Below the pieces are notes generated by a model. It was given only the letters and a program-made list of their open reading frames with translations, was not told the origin of the DNA and ran no database searches. The position numbers and the translations under genes are program-made. Positions 10,828 to 22,219 of a stretch of DNA of 64,000 nucleotides are shown one piece after another; position 1 is the first letter of the stretch; each line of letters opens with the position of its first letter. The stretch is from Basidiobolus meristosporus CBS 931.73 (Eukaryota; Basidiobolomycota; Basidiobolomycetes; Basidiobolales; Basidiobolaceae), in assembly GCA_002104905.1 (NCBI GenBank), contig MCFE01000149.1:62001-126000 (forward strand), given 5' to 3'.

Positions 10828-11307
10828 GAGAGAACTACCTGGATCCTGATCAAGGAATATCCAAGGACACTCAAGAAACCTAGTTGAATGCAAATTCAGG
10901 AGTTTAGGAAACTCAGAAAGAAGGCACACCACTACTACCTCAAGGATGATCTTCTCTTTAAACAAGTGAAGCCTGGACTTATGCCAAGGAGAGTAGTCAC
11001 TACCCCACAAGATCAAATGAATATTATAGCAAGTATCCACTAAGGAGAGCCAGGAGGACATAGAGGACAAGAAGCCACCTATAAAACCACAGCTCAGAGG
11101 TACAGCTGGGAAAACATGTACTATAGTATCCAACACTTTGTTGAGTCATGTGCAGCCTGCCAGAAGAGATCCTCCAAGCAATGAAGAACCACTGCATCCT
11201 ACTTACACAATCTGTCTATGGCAAAAGGTTGGTATTGACCTTGTCCACATGCCAACAGCTGGATCATAAAAGTACCTGATTGCTGCTAGAAATGACCTTA
11301 GTGGCTC
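10828..11307 (+). pseudogene. Gypsy family 2 remnant continued (integrase N-terminal part)
   Basis: Continues the family 2 gypsy across the copia insertion. Broken frames resemble an integrase HHCC zinc finger (a CxxC near 11153-11164, SCAACQKRS-like) and the start of the core. It ends abruptly near 11307, where a different repeat begins. Confidence 0.65.
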
Positions 11308-12085
11308 AATAGTTTTCCCTTGATAAGCTTGTGGCTTTATTCCCCATCACATTAGATTAGAGACAGAACCCAGGTATTCCTAGCAAGCTTTTGCCAGTGG
11401 TTATTGCACCCAGTGAACACCCCACACACAAAACACTTGAGAAGTACTGGACATATCTCTTGTTTGGACTTATACTCCACGATAGTGCTCAATTTTCTTG
11501 ATTCATCATCCAGGAGCCTTCTATATTTGTGATTTAAGGTCAAATATTGAGTTCTGGAGTCTAGAGCTAAATAGAAGGCCCTGAGACTCATCTTTCAGGC
11601 CATTTAGAATGGTTACTAGTACATCCTCATCAGTAGCTGGAACACCCACAATTCCATCTCATCCATCAGCAAGGTAATTCTGATAATTTTATTTTTCATT
11701 TCTACTCCTGGCAGCATCTTCATAGTACAGAATATTTGTCAGAATACATTTTCTTGGCAGCTGAACATGACTGGTAGGCGTCTTCTAATGCCTTTTAGGC
11801 ATTCTTTGCCATTTTCCTTATGAGCACTGAACTAGCAATTTGTCTTAGACATCAAGGAAAATGCAGTTAAATTCACTTTGCTCTTTCTTCTGGTACCTCA
11901 AGGATTTCTCTCCCATGTACTTAGGAGGACATTCTTCTCTTGTGACAATATCCCAAAGGCCACTTTCTTATAGCAGCATTCTCATCTTCACCTTTAACAT
12001 TTAGTAGTTAGATCTATCCAGTCTTTTAGAAGAGGGATGTATTTCAGTAATAGCAGTAGTAGACATTGCAGAGAGTGACAGCTTG
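11308..12085 (-). pseudogene. Copia family 2 gag remnant
   Basis: Reading leftward from the LTR at 12098 there is a decayed UBN2-type copia Gag: a start near 12064, then LDRSNY..., followed after shifts by GLWDIVTREECPP. The segment 11310-11487 is closely repeated at 32549-32726. The rest of pol is missing. Confidence 0.65.
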
Positions 12086-12097
12086 GGGCTCATAACC
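12086..12097 (-). other. Primer-binding site of copia family 2
   Basis: GGTTATGAGCCC directly abutting the LTR, identical to the primer site of copia family 1. The second family therefore also fits priming by a half-tRNA(iMet). Confidence 0.75.
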
Positions 12098-12446
12098 TGT
12101 TGTAAGAGCCTTGGAGATATTAGAGGTGAATGGGAGAACAAGTAGATTATGTGGCTTTCACTGAATGATTTATTGAATGTAAACGTAGTATTTATACTCT
12201 TGCATGGTCTTGTTATACAAAGCATGTAGATTAGGTTAAGGAAGGTCCCAAGAATATGTGTGCAAAATTAGGGGCTGTTTGGACAACTTTGAGAATATAG
12301 ATGTTGTAGGTGCCTGTCATTTAGGTGAAAATATTCTGAGTAAATCCCAACAAGGAACTTAGTCAGTATTTCCTAGGATATGAAGGCATTGATCCAGCTG
12401 ACTAACTTGGGTAAGTATTTAGGTGGAACTACATATTTTTACAACA
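12098..12446 (-). repeat. Copia family 2 5' LTR
   Basis: A 349-bp LTR, TGTTGTAAGAG to TTACAACA on the plus strand. Relatives lie at 43500-43648, 44424-45128 (interrupted), 44638-44987, 45639-45984 and 46233-46577. Confidence 0.88.
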
Positions 12447-13588
12447 ATACTATGTTTAGTTTAGTGTTGTTTTACAGTGTAGAGACTTATCAGCAGTATA
12501 CAACAACTTCCACTATGCTAATACTGAAGTAGTTTATTAGGAGTTGGATATACTAATAGAAAATATAAATTTCACTTGGATCCTCAATCTTGGGCTCAAA
12601 GTACACTATAAGCAGTGCTTTTCACTTCTGCTGCAGTGTTCTGACCTTATGTTGGCTATTGGGCTACTGTACTCTTTTAGTAACTTCTTCTTAAATGGAA
12701 GTCACTTTGATTTCTGATAAGAAGATTCTACTACGGAATTTCTAAGCTTCCCTTTAACCTAAATGGGTGTAGTATAAAAGTCTCTATAATGATCTTTAGA
12801 CCTAAAGGGGCTTCATACAGTAATGTCTAGAGTGGACATTACACTCAAGAGGTGTCTAAAGAGGCTTTTTAGAGCCAAGGGGATTCTTAACAGGGTCTCA
12901 AAAGTGGTATTTAGACCAATTTGTGTCATTAGTGTCAAGGAGATTCTTAGAGGGGACTTTTCTGACCAAAACAAGGTAGTTCTTCTTGTAGGACTTAGAT
13001 GTGACTCTTGTGAGCATTGCAGTCTCTTTCCAGATGCAGTACCATTTAAAGTCAGAATAATGAGCAGCACAAGTGATGCAGGGGAAGTCTTATCTCCGTT
13101 AATCTTGTAATTGTAGTGTGGAAACTCTGGAAAGAGAGGTCCTCCATTACTTTTCAGCTGAGGAAGTCATATTTATGAGAATTCTGCAGGATCAAAGTTT
13201 TTTAGCAATTGCGCAGCAATGCAAATGATGCAATGTTAAAAGTTTGCAGTGGTGCAGATCAAACATGGGAGCAGCACCTGTGAAGATCCCATGTGATTTG
13301 TCTGACATGTTGATAAGTTACACAGAATCATTGTCACTATAGTAATCCTAGTAATAGAGGCCTTGTGTATATGGTTATTGGACACTTTTGATCATAACTC
13401 CTTAAATACTGCTTCAAATGAGCTGCAACTTGAAACATGTGTTTGCCACTCAGTGTTCTGCATGGCATACTATTCCTAAATGGATTTCATGTTAAGGTCC
13501 TGAGCTGTTATCCTTCAAAGCTGGAATTTCTTGATATTTCACTTGTGTATCACAATACCAAAAGGCTAAATCAAGAAATGAGTGCTAT
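12447..13588. other. AT-rich stretch without recognisable gene
   Basis: No coding similarity that I can name on either strand. A short repeated theme (GGGGCTTC..., GAGGCTTTTTAGA, GGGGATTCTTA) occurs at about 12,800-12,960. It is probably decayed transposon sequence. Confidence 0.5.
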
Positions 13589-14924
13589 ATGGTTTTGATA
13601 AATTGTAGTAATGGAATACCTATCATTCCCACTGAATTCATTAAGATTGCCAGTGACTATGACTCTGCAATGTTGGGAGTTGGCAAGCCCACAATGACCA
13701 ATCCAAGAGGGCATAATCACTATGAAAGAAGTCAATCAGAAGCAGTGCTAATGGAAATTGATACTATCCAGAAGAATCCCACCTCAGAAGAATGCAAGAA
13801 GAAGAGATATTGCTTTAATTGCCACCAGCAGGAGCATATTGCAAAGTACTGCCCTAGAGAGGAAATGGATACCAGCCAACAAGAACCTTCAACCACATCA
13901 AAGTCCTTGAGTATAGTAACATGGAGGATGAACTTGACAAAGACTCAGAGCTTACTTTCTATATGATCAAAGAATACAAAATCAGGAAAGCTATTATATT
14001 AAAACAGAGCAATTAATTGAGTACCTACCAAGATCATGATTGACTCAGCAGCATCACATGAGTACATGTCAGAACAATATGCCTCAAAAACTAGAATCAA
14101 TTTGGAAATAACCAAATCAACTTCAGTTTCTACAGCTGATGGGAGCTCTGACATAATAAGCTGTACTACTCTGCCTGTAAGAATGAAGATCAATGTCAAA
14201 GAAAGAGACCTACAGGTATGTATGCTTGGGAACTGCAGGTTTAACCTTGTACATAGAAACACCTGGCTATTTTGTTGTAATCCATCAATCCACTATATAA
14301 CCTATGTCACTCAGATCCAGAAGAACAACAAGATCCTTGAGCTATACCTGCCAGACTGAATTTCTACTCAGTTGATTCCAGTACATGTGAAACAAGAGAG
14401 CTTGGCAAGCCACAGTTCCAAAGAGCACTTAGGAGAGGTATCCAGATGTTCCTCCCAGCAGTATTACACAAAGAATCCTCTACCAGAGCTGCCCACAAGG
14501 TCCAGAGGGTTTTGAAGGAATATTATGATGTGCCTTCAGATGAGGTTGTAAGCCTACCACCAGTCAGAGATGTTGATAATGCCATTGACACAGGAGATAG
14601 CCTCCAGTGAGTAAGACTCCTTACTGAGTGAGTCCATTGGAGTTGGAGGTGTTGAAGAGACAAATAGAACAGCTACTGAAGCAAGGATATATCATACACA
14701 GGAAGTCACCTTAGGAGCACCAGTGCATTTTGTGAAGAAGAAGGAAGGAACACTTGGATTGTGCAGGAACTCCAGAGCCCTCAACTCAGCTACTGCAAAG
14801 AAGAAGTGCCCCATACCCTGGATTGATGAGCTTTTGGACCAATTTAATGAAGCCACCATATTCAGCAAGATTGACCTCATGTCAGGATACAACCAGATTA
14901 GGGTGAAACTGTTGAAATATTAGA
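13589..14924 (+). pseudogene. Gypsy family 1 remnant (gag zinc knuckle, protease, RT start)
   Basis: Broken gag-pol. It has a CCHC knuckle CFNCHQQEHIAKYC near 13811-13852, a protease active-site motif IDSAAS near 14038 (canonical DSGAS-like), and the beginning of RT (KKEGTLGLCRNSRALNS, then IPWIDELLDQF and IFSKIDLMSGYNQIRV). Several stops separate the parts. The copy stops inside RT at about 14924. Confidence 0.88.
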
Positions 14925-15454
14925 GAGACTTTTTGGCAGAATCACTACAGATATTTTTCATAGGGTACCCAGTATAGAGAGACTTAAGCAGTCTAACATA
15001 TACTGTGGAGCCACAATGTACTGCACTCAGTATTAATCAAGTGCAATCATTACAAACATCTAAAAAGCAAGGGTGACTTTGAAGGTACATTTGACCATGC
15101 TGTAGCCTTGGCACTTGATGGATTCCCACTAAACAAGTACACTGCCAGCAAAATAGTGCTGGCCACTGATTATCATCAGCCTGAGTCTGCCACAAGTCTT
15201 ATGGTTTCAGAGCTGATATCTGATGGTAGTCTCACTGATATCAGGCATAAGTTACATATCAACAAGGATTGCCACCTTTCCATTGCCAAATGAATTTTGC
15301 TTAATGTCTAGCAGTGCACTAGTATATGATTGTCATATTCAAGCACATATCATTATATGCATTGGTGATAGCCCAGCTACTAGCAAGAGAGCCAACTTTT
15401 CTAGGCATAATTGATGGTATTGTGGTTAATTGTGTGAGATCCCGGTGATTTACA
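14925..15454. other. No recognisable gene
   Basis: Lies between a truncated gypsy and a decayed copia LTR. Short frames are present, but I recognise no domain. Confidence 0.45.
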
Positions 15455-15822
15455 TTTGCAATTAAAGAAGTGTTGTAAATATAATGGACTTATCAAGAAA
15501 TAAAAATAGTAGATAGATTGTGGTTTACTCATCAGGAAGCTCAGTTTTTATACCCTTGTAGAAGTAATGCAACTGTATCATTAAGCAAGGGGAGTTTCCC
15601 AACATTTGGGAATATTCAGTGGCAGTTTCAGGGTCAGTAAATAGTGTTTGGCCAAGATGCTGATTTGATCTTAACTAGAGGGTAGTAATCATAGATTCAT
15701 AGATCAGAAAGATAATGGTAAAGTTAGGGCTCTAAGTTAGTCATAGAGTGGATAAGACTAGTTTTGCACTGTTAGGTTAACTTTTAACTGCTGAAAAATT
15801 CCAGGTAGTCCAAAATTTCAAA
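15455..15822 (-). repeat. Decayed copia family 1 3' LTR
   Basis: Aligns along its length with 6142-6510 but with many substitutions (ends TTTCAAAA instead of TTTCAACA). It is followed by CTCCCCCTCAACTAA, the pol end and polypurine tract as in the intact copy. Confidence 0.85.
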
Positions 15823-16053
15823 ACTCCCCCTCAACTAACTAATTACTTAATTCCAGTCTCCCTCCAAGACTCTGAAACTGAGGCCTAGCTAGTGGTTCTG
15901 TATACATATCTTCCACCATTTCTCAGTTGAGCAGTAAACTAGCCCTAATAAGTTATTTTCTATAGCTCTCCACACAAAGTGGTAATGTGAATCTATGCGC
16001 ATAATTCTAGTATGATCAGTAGGTTTCATAGATGATAAAACCCAACTTCTATT
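15823..16053 (-). pseudogene. Copia family 1 pol, 3' end (copy 2)
   Basis: Matches the last part of the intact copia RNase H. It is interrupted by the gypsy block 16054-22219 and resumes at 22220, with about 290 bp of the copia missing between the two flanks. Confidence 0.8.
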
Positions 16054-16421
16054 TGTTATAATCTATGGCTTGAATGTTCAAGTTAGATCAGTGTTAAGTC
16101 AAACCAATTAGCCTTTTATTGAGCCTGTCAGTGTAGCAGTGTAATCTTTCAAATCAGTAGTATTAGTCAGCAAATGAATTGGCAGACCCTTATCAGAGAG
16201 AAATAGGTATACTAAGTAGGATCTAATTGGGTGATGATGATGTAATAAAATGGGTCATCAGCCACAACCTACATTAGGAAATATAATTTGTCAGTAAATG
16301 ATCTGGCAAAATGTTATAAGCAGCTACTAGAACCTCAATAAAAATTATGTTAAGTTTTAGGGAATACCATACAAGCTAGACTCCCTATATCTCTACAATT
16401 CTGATTTCAAGACTTGTAACC
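16054..16421 (+). repeat. Gypsy family 1 5' LTR (diverged)
   Basis: TGTTATAATC...TTGTAACC, about 368 bp, diverged from 2057-2425. Gag-like sequence follows. Confidence 0.85.
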
Positions 16422-17973
16422 TTGATAGCAGCAACAACCAGAAACCTCCCTCCTGAAGAAAGAAGAAGCCTTCCTCATGATGTCAGAAAATCAAGAATGG
16501 AAGAATGCTATGTAGCACATCCTGGCCCAACAGCAAGAGCTACTCCAGATCTTTAGCAAGCAGCAGAATGGAACAGCTGCCATTGCCCAGAGCCAGCAAA
16601 ACCCTGTCAAGAGCAACTTTAGCATGAAGGTCACTGGTATCATGGAAGAGCCAATGAAAGCCTGGGAACTTGGCTCTTCCAGACTGAAGAAGCTATTAAG
16701 GCGGAGGGAATTGTTGCAGAAGGCAAGTTGTATTATGCAGCTTCTTACTTAGTAGATGCATCCTTACAGTGTTTTCACATATAGATCAGGTCAGCCACCA
16801 TAATGGAATGCTCTACTATCTCAACCTAGGATGAGCTTGTGTAGGAAATCCAGGATGCTCTTGAACCCCCACATCAGCAAACACTACCTAGAATGGAGCT
16901 GAAGAAACTTAGACTGAAAGGAATGGTTCAAGAATACATCCATGAATATAGGTGACTACTTGGACAAACTGAAAGAATGGACCCCAGGATCAAGTTGAGT
17001 ACTTTTTTGATGACTTGAAAGAAAGAACTTGCAAGGAAGTGAATTATTGAGGACCTCAGACTATTGAAGAAGCCAACAAGATTGCCATTAATTAAGACTT
17101 AGCTATGTTAGGAAGCCTACAATGACTAATCAAAGAAGCTGTAATTACTATGAAAGAAGACAATCAAAAGCAGTGCCAATATAAATAGACAATTTGCAGA
17201 AGAAGCCTACTTCAGAAGAATGTAAAAAGAAAAGACTTTGCTTTAATTGCCACCAGCAGGGACATATTGCAAAGTACTGCCCTCAGAGAAGAAATGGATA
17301 CTAGTCAACAAGAACTTTTAACTATATTGAAGTCCTTGAGCATGGTAGTATGGAGGATGAGCTTAAAGAAGACTCAGAATTCACCTTCAATATGACAGAA
17401 GAATACCTAACCCTGATGACCTCAGCCCAAGGAAAGCAATTATACTTGGTTGAAGAAATCAATGCAGTACATGCCAAGATCATCAATAACTCTGAAGCAT
17501 CACACAAGTACATCTCAGAGCAATTTGCCTTGAAAGATGGAATCAACTCAGAACCCATCAAATCAACTTCATTCTAAATAGCTGATGTACACTACCACAT
17601 AATCAACTGCATTACTCAGCCAGTAAAAATAAAGATCAAAACTACAAAGAAGACCTACAGGTCTATATATTTGGGGACTGTAAATTTGACTTTATACTTA
17701 GAGAAACCTGGCTATTTTCTTGTAGTCCATCAATCAACTGACACAGGAGATAGCCCTGCAGAGAGTAAGACACCATGCAGAATGAGTCCATTGGAGTTAG
17801 AAGTGATGAAGAGACAGATAGTTCAACTATTGGAGCAAGGATATATCAGACCCAGCAAGTCACCTTGGGGGGCACTAGCACTTTTTGTCAGAAAGAACAT
17901 TGGAACACTTAGTATGTTCATTTAATACAGAGCCCTCAGCTCAGTCACCATGAAAAAGAAGTACCCTATACCC
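16422..17973 (+). pseudogene. Gypsy family 1 gag-protease-RT remnant
   Basis: Downstream of the LTR is a Gln-rich gag-like region at about 16,480-17,100 with stops. A CCHC knuckle CFNCHQQGHIAKYC follows at about 17,240-17,281. A decayed protease segment is at 17460-17520 (NSEASHKYISEQFA replaces the active DSGAS). An RT start ([20 protein letters not shown]) is at about 17,790. It is cut at 17973 by a copia LTR. Confidence 0.85.
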
Positions 17974-18341
17974 TGATGCAATTTAAGAAGTGATTTAGAT
18001 TCAAGGCACTTATCAAGAGATAGTGTTAATTGTTGAACAGTTGTTTATTTGTAAAGAGGATTATTATTTATACCTTTGTAGAAGCAACACCATTATGACA
18101 CTGAGTAAGGAGGGTTTCTTAACATTCAGGAGCATTCTGTAACAGTTTCAGGGCTAGTACATAATAGTTAGTAAAAGTATTAATTTGATTTTAACTATAG
18201 GGAATAATCACAGGATCATAGATCTGATGAAACTGGCAAAGTTGAGGCTGCAGATTAGCCCTACAGTGATGAAGACTAGTCTAGAATTGTTAAGTAAATA
18301 TTTAGCGGCTGAATGATCCCAAATAGTCCAAAGTTTCAGTA
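17974..18341 (-). repeat. Copia family 1 3' LTR (another copy)
   Basis: About 368 bp, TGATGCAATTT to TTTCAGTA. It is diverged from the intact copy and followed by the copia pol end. Confidence 0.85.
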
Positions 18342-18938
18342 CTCCCCCTAAACTAAGTAATTTTGTAATTCTAGTTCCTCTCTGAGATTCTGAAGTTGTG
18401 GTCTTGCTAGTAATTTATCAATATATCTGCCACCATTGTGTCAGCTGGACTGTTAACTAACTCTACTACGTTATTTTCTACAGCTTCCCTCACAAAGTGG
18501 TGTTGTATATCTATGTGCTTAGTCCTGGCACAATTAGTAGGATTCCTAGCCAATGAAAATAACTTTGATTATCTGTGTGTGAAGCCTTATCCAACCCCAT
18601 ATTCTCTATTATATACTTAAAAATACAAATAAAAAAAAATAAATCAACTATTTATATAATTTACGTATTATTAAAAATAATAATCTTATTCATCACTAAC
18701 ATCTGACAATATAACATTATCTAATTTGATTATCTACGCAAATACATGTCAGTTCATCAGAATTGAAGCCTAAGTCTTCAAATAATTTATGTACCCATAT
18801 AGCCTCCTTAGTTGCAGGGCAAGCAGCCAAATATTCTGCTTTGGTTGTAGATAGGGCCCCAGTTAGTTGTATCCTGCAATTCCAAGTTATAGCTGCACCA
18901 GCATAAGGAAATACATAGCCAGTGGGGAGCATCTGTCA
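18342..18938 (-). pseudogene. Copia family 1 pol 3' end, 5'-truncated, with AT-rich insertion
   Basis: Matches the RNase H end of the intact copia (LSTTKAEYLAACPATKEAIW) on the minus strand. It is interrupted by a 150-bp AT-rich insertion at 18575-18724 and then stops at 18938, where gypsy protease sequence begins. The flanking gypsy pieces are out of order (RT on the left, protease on the right), so they come from two different gypsy copies. Confidence 0.82.
18575..18724. mobile_element. 150-bp AT-rich insertion with 11-bp target duplication
   Basis: Flanked by TTTGATTATCT at 18564-18574 and again at 18725-18735. The intact copia has this site only once (TTTGATTATCC), so the block is a real insertion. 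It starts GTGTGTGAAGCC, has an A-rich middle and ends in ATCTAA. No obvious terminal inverted repeats or coding capacity. Confidence 0.7.
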
Positions 18939-19116
18939 ATCAGCCAGTGAGGATGAAGATCAATGACCATGAAGAAGGCCTAAAGGCCTATATATTTGGG
19001 AATTGCAAGTTTGTCCTTGTACTTCAAAAAACCTGGCTATTATGTTGTAATCCATCAATCAACTGTAGAACCCATGCTACTCAGATACAGAGGGACAACA
19101 AGATCTGTGGGCTATT
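18939..19116 (+). pseudogene. Gypsy family 1 protease fragment
   Basis: Encodes the post-active-site part of the family 1 protease (VRMKINDHEEG..., NCKFVLVLQKTWLLCC). It continues past MITE-1 at 19850. Confidence 0.8.
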
Positions 19117-19849
19117 AGACTTGTTCTGTTGGATAGTGGCACATTGAGCCATGAGTGCCAAATAGTGCCATTGCATGCCAGAGAGGCATAGCAGACCTAA
19201 ACATGGCCCCAGAGTGTGAAACATAGCTCTTCATCTTCATGCAAAGCAGCCCCTGCGTTTCACACATTGTGATGGAGAAAATCCATTTTTTGATCATTTT
19301 TTTGGATCAGTGTTGTGCAGGATGTGTAAGAGAACAGAAGGACTGAAGACATTCATCTGGTACTCTATACCCATGGCACTCTGAATCTAGCTTCTGTAGC
19401 TTGTATCATGTCACAAAAATGAATGGTGCTATCTTGGTCCACTGGTACTATCTGGCACTATAAGTGCTTTGTATAGGTCTTACTTTAGGGCTAATATTTA
19501 AATATAGTGCCAGTTAGTACCAGTGGACCAAGATAGTGCCATTCATTTTTGTGACATGATACAAGCTACAGGAGCTAGATTCAGAGTGCCATGGGTATTG
19601 AGTACCAGATGCATGTCTTCAGTCCTTCTGTTCTCTTACACATCCTGCACAACACTGATCCAAAAAAAAAGGTCAAAAAATACATTTTCTCCAACACAAT
19701 GGGTGAAACGCAGGGGCTGCATTGCATGAAGATGAAGAGCTATGTTTCACACTCTGTGGCCAAGTTTAGGCTCACTTGGCCTCCCTGGCATGCTATGGCA
19801 TCATTTGGCACTCATGGCTCAATGTGGCACTATCCAACGGAACAAGTCT
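19117..19849. mobile_element. Foldback MITE-1 (733 bp, Harbinger-type ends)
   Basis: Two arms of about 346 bp (19117-19462 and 19503-19849) are near-perfect reverse complements separated by a loop of about 40 bp. The ends are AGACTTGTTC.../...GAACAAGTCT. A 3-bp target duplication ATT flanks it (19114-19116 and 19850-19852). It interrupts gypsy family 1 between protease and RT. It has no coding capacity. Its terminal sequence follows that of the Harbinger element at 29202, so it is probably a non-autonomous derivative. Confidence 0.93.
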
Positions 19850-21898
19850 ATTACCTGCCAGAATAGATTTCAACTTGGTCAATTCTAGTGTGTGTGAAAC
19901 AAGTGAACTTGCAAGACACAGTTCTGTAGAGCATTTAAAATGGCACCCAGATGTTCCTCATGGCAATATTACAGGAGGATTCCACTACACCAGTACCCCA
20001 GAAGGTCCAGACTCTTTTGCAGAATATTCACATGTATTTCCAGATGAACTTGTAAGCCTTCCCCCAGTCAGGGACATGGATCATGACATTGACATAGGAG
20101 ATAGCCCTCCAGTTAGTAAGACATCTTACAGAATGAGACTACTGGAATTGGAAGAGATGAAGAAACAAATAGACCAGTTATTGGAGCAAGGATATATCAG
20201 ACCCTGCAAGTCACCTTGGGGAGCATCAGTACTCTTTGCAAAGAACAGAGAAGGAACACATAGGATGTGCATTGACTACAGAGCCCTCAACTCAGTTAGC
20301 AATTATCTGAAGCAGCCCCATGGCATACTAGAACATGAGGGAGAGGACTACCCAGTTGCCTTGGGATCAAGAAACTGAACTCAGCAGAACAAAACCATCC
20401 AGTGCATGAGAAGGAGATGCTTGCTATAACACACTGTTTGAAGACATGGAGATGCTATATTGAAGGAGTCATATACACCGTGAAGATTGATTATGCCTCC
20501 CTCAAGTTTATATCTTCTCAGAGTGTACTCTCTAGAAGAATGACAAGATGGAGTGAATACATTCAGCAATTTGATTTGGAGATTGTCTACTGCCCTGGGA
20601 AAAACTATACAGTTGCTGAAGCCGTATCAAGATTAGAACAAGTTGCACAACTTGACTTGGTGCATAAGTCAGATTGGCCTAGCCTATTACCAATGTACTT
20701 GGAGGACCAAGCCATTCCCAATGAGGTGGACAAAGAGATCAAGAAGATAATCTGGGATGAAGCCAGCAAAATTATGATACAGGATGAAACACTCTACCAA
20801 ATTGTTGATGGAACCTCTTTTTCCCATTGCCCTTATGTTGCTAGCCTGGATTTAATACATAAGCTACACAATGGATGTGGACATCTTGGAATTGAAGGAA
20901 CCTATAACTTTGCAAAGGCCAGAGCATGGTGGCCTAGAATGAAACAAGACATTGAGAAGCTAGTGAAAACATGCCCACATGGCCAAATCAACTAAGGCCA
21001 ACCACAGAGAATTGCCAAACTCTTACCTTTAGAGCCAGTAAGAACATATGAAAGATGGGGAACTAACTTTATTGGAAGACTGCCAGCTACTGGGAAATGC
21101 AACTGTTGGATCCTAGTAGCAATTGACCCTGTCACTAAATGATCTGTGGCTAAAGCAGCCCCTGTAGCTAGTGAACAAGAAGTTTCAAGTTTCAGCTACC
21201 ATGAGATCCTTGTGAAGTTTGTATACCCTGTAGAGATTCTCTCTGGTAGAGGAGCAAACTTGATGGCAAAAACATTGGAAGCTTACCTGGAATTGCAGCA
21301 TATCTGACACTCTGAAATCTTGGCATATTACCCTAGAACTAATGGAGTTACTAAGCGGTTCAATGGATTATTTGGAAAAATGCTGACTAAGTTTGCAAAT
21401 GGAGCTATCAGTAGATGGAATGAGTATATAGACCAAGTACTTTATGCATGCAGAGTTAGAGTACACAACACCACCCAACAATTGCCATTTTACTTAGTGT
21501 ATGGATGTGTACCAAGGATTCCAGGAGATCTCACACAACTAAAGCTTAAAGTTAACTCAGAAGATGAACTCAGACAGCCAAGTGGACACCAGTAGCTGGA
21601 ACAAAGATGTCAAGAGGCACAGTCTAAAGTATCTTGAAGTGTGGAAAGATGAAGCAGAGATTTGATAAGACTAAATCACCAGAACCATTGACAGTTGGCA
21701 ACTTTATATTGCTGAAAAACAATACTTGGAAGAAATTTGAGCCACAATGGATGCAACCCTCTAAGATCATCACAGAATATCCATTTGCAACTTACCAACT
21801 AGTGGACAAACAAGGGGATATTCAGGAAGATTTAGTTAACAGAGTCAGACTTAACCTTGCAAGACTAAGATAACCCTCTCAACTTTAGTAGGGGAATA
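19850..21898 (+). pseudogene. Gypsy family 1 pol with internal RT deletion
   Basis: Contains the RT start ([20 protein letters not shown], then [12 protein letters not shown]) fused, after loss of the RT core, to RNase H (EKEMLAITHCLKTWRCYIEG). An RNase H tail (YCPGKNYTVAEAVSRL) and integrase pieces follow (NGVTKRFNGLFGKML: the expected catalytic E of the NGVTE motif is K here). Stops occur in the integrase. The polypurine tract and 3' LTR follow directly. Confidence 0.9.
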
Positions 21899-22219
21899 TG
21901 TTATGATCCACTGCTTGAGTATTTAGCTAAGATCAGTTTTTAGTCAAATCAATTAGCTATATGGCAGCCAATGGGCATATTAGTGTTATCTATCAAATTG
22001 GTAGCAGTAGTCAGCAGATGAGGCAGCTGATGATGATGCAATGAAATGACTCATTAGCCACAACCCACGTTAGGAAATGCAATTAGTCAGCAATTGATCT
22101 GGCAAAAGTGTATATAAGGAGCTGCTTGAACCTCAATAGAAATCTGTTCAAGTATTAGTGAATTCATTACTAGCTAAACTCCCTATTCCTCTACCACTCT
22201 TGAACCAAAACTTGTAACA
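21899..22219 (+). repeat. Gypsy family 1 3' LTR (321 bp, internal deletions)
   Basis: TGTTATGATCC...CTTGTAACA, with the same ends as 2057-2425 but shorter. Confidence 0.88.

Noticed and set aside
19591-19866. Open frames inside the MITE arms
   Set aside because: The arms are inverted non-coding repeats; the frames repeat in mirrored form in every MITE copy and are interrupted differently in each.
16054-22219. One single complete gypsy element between the two LTRs
   Set aside because: Protease sequence occurs twice and the parts are out of order around the copia piece at 17974-18938, so at least two gypsy copies are joined. The outer flanks also lack a matching target duplication.
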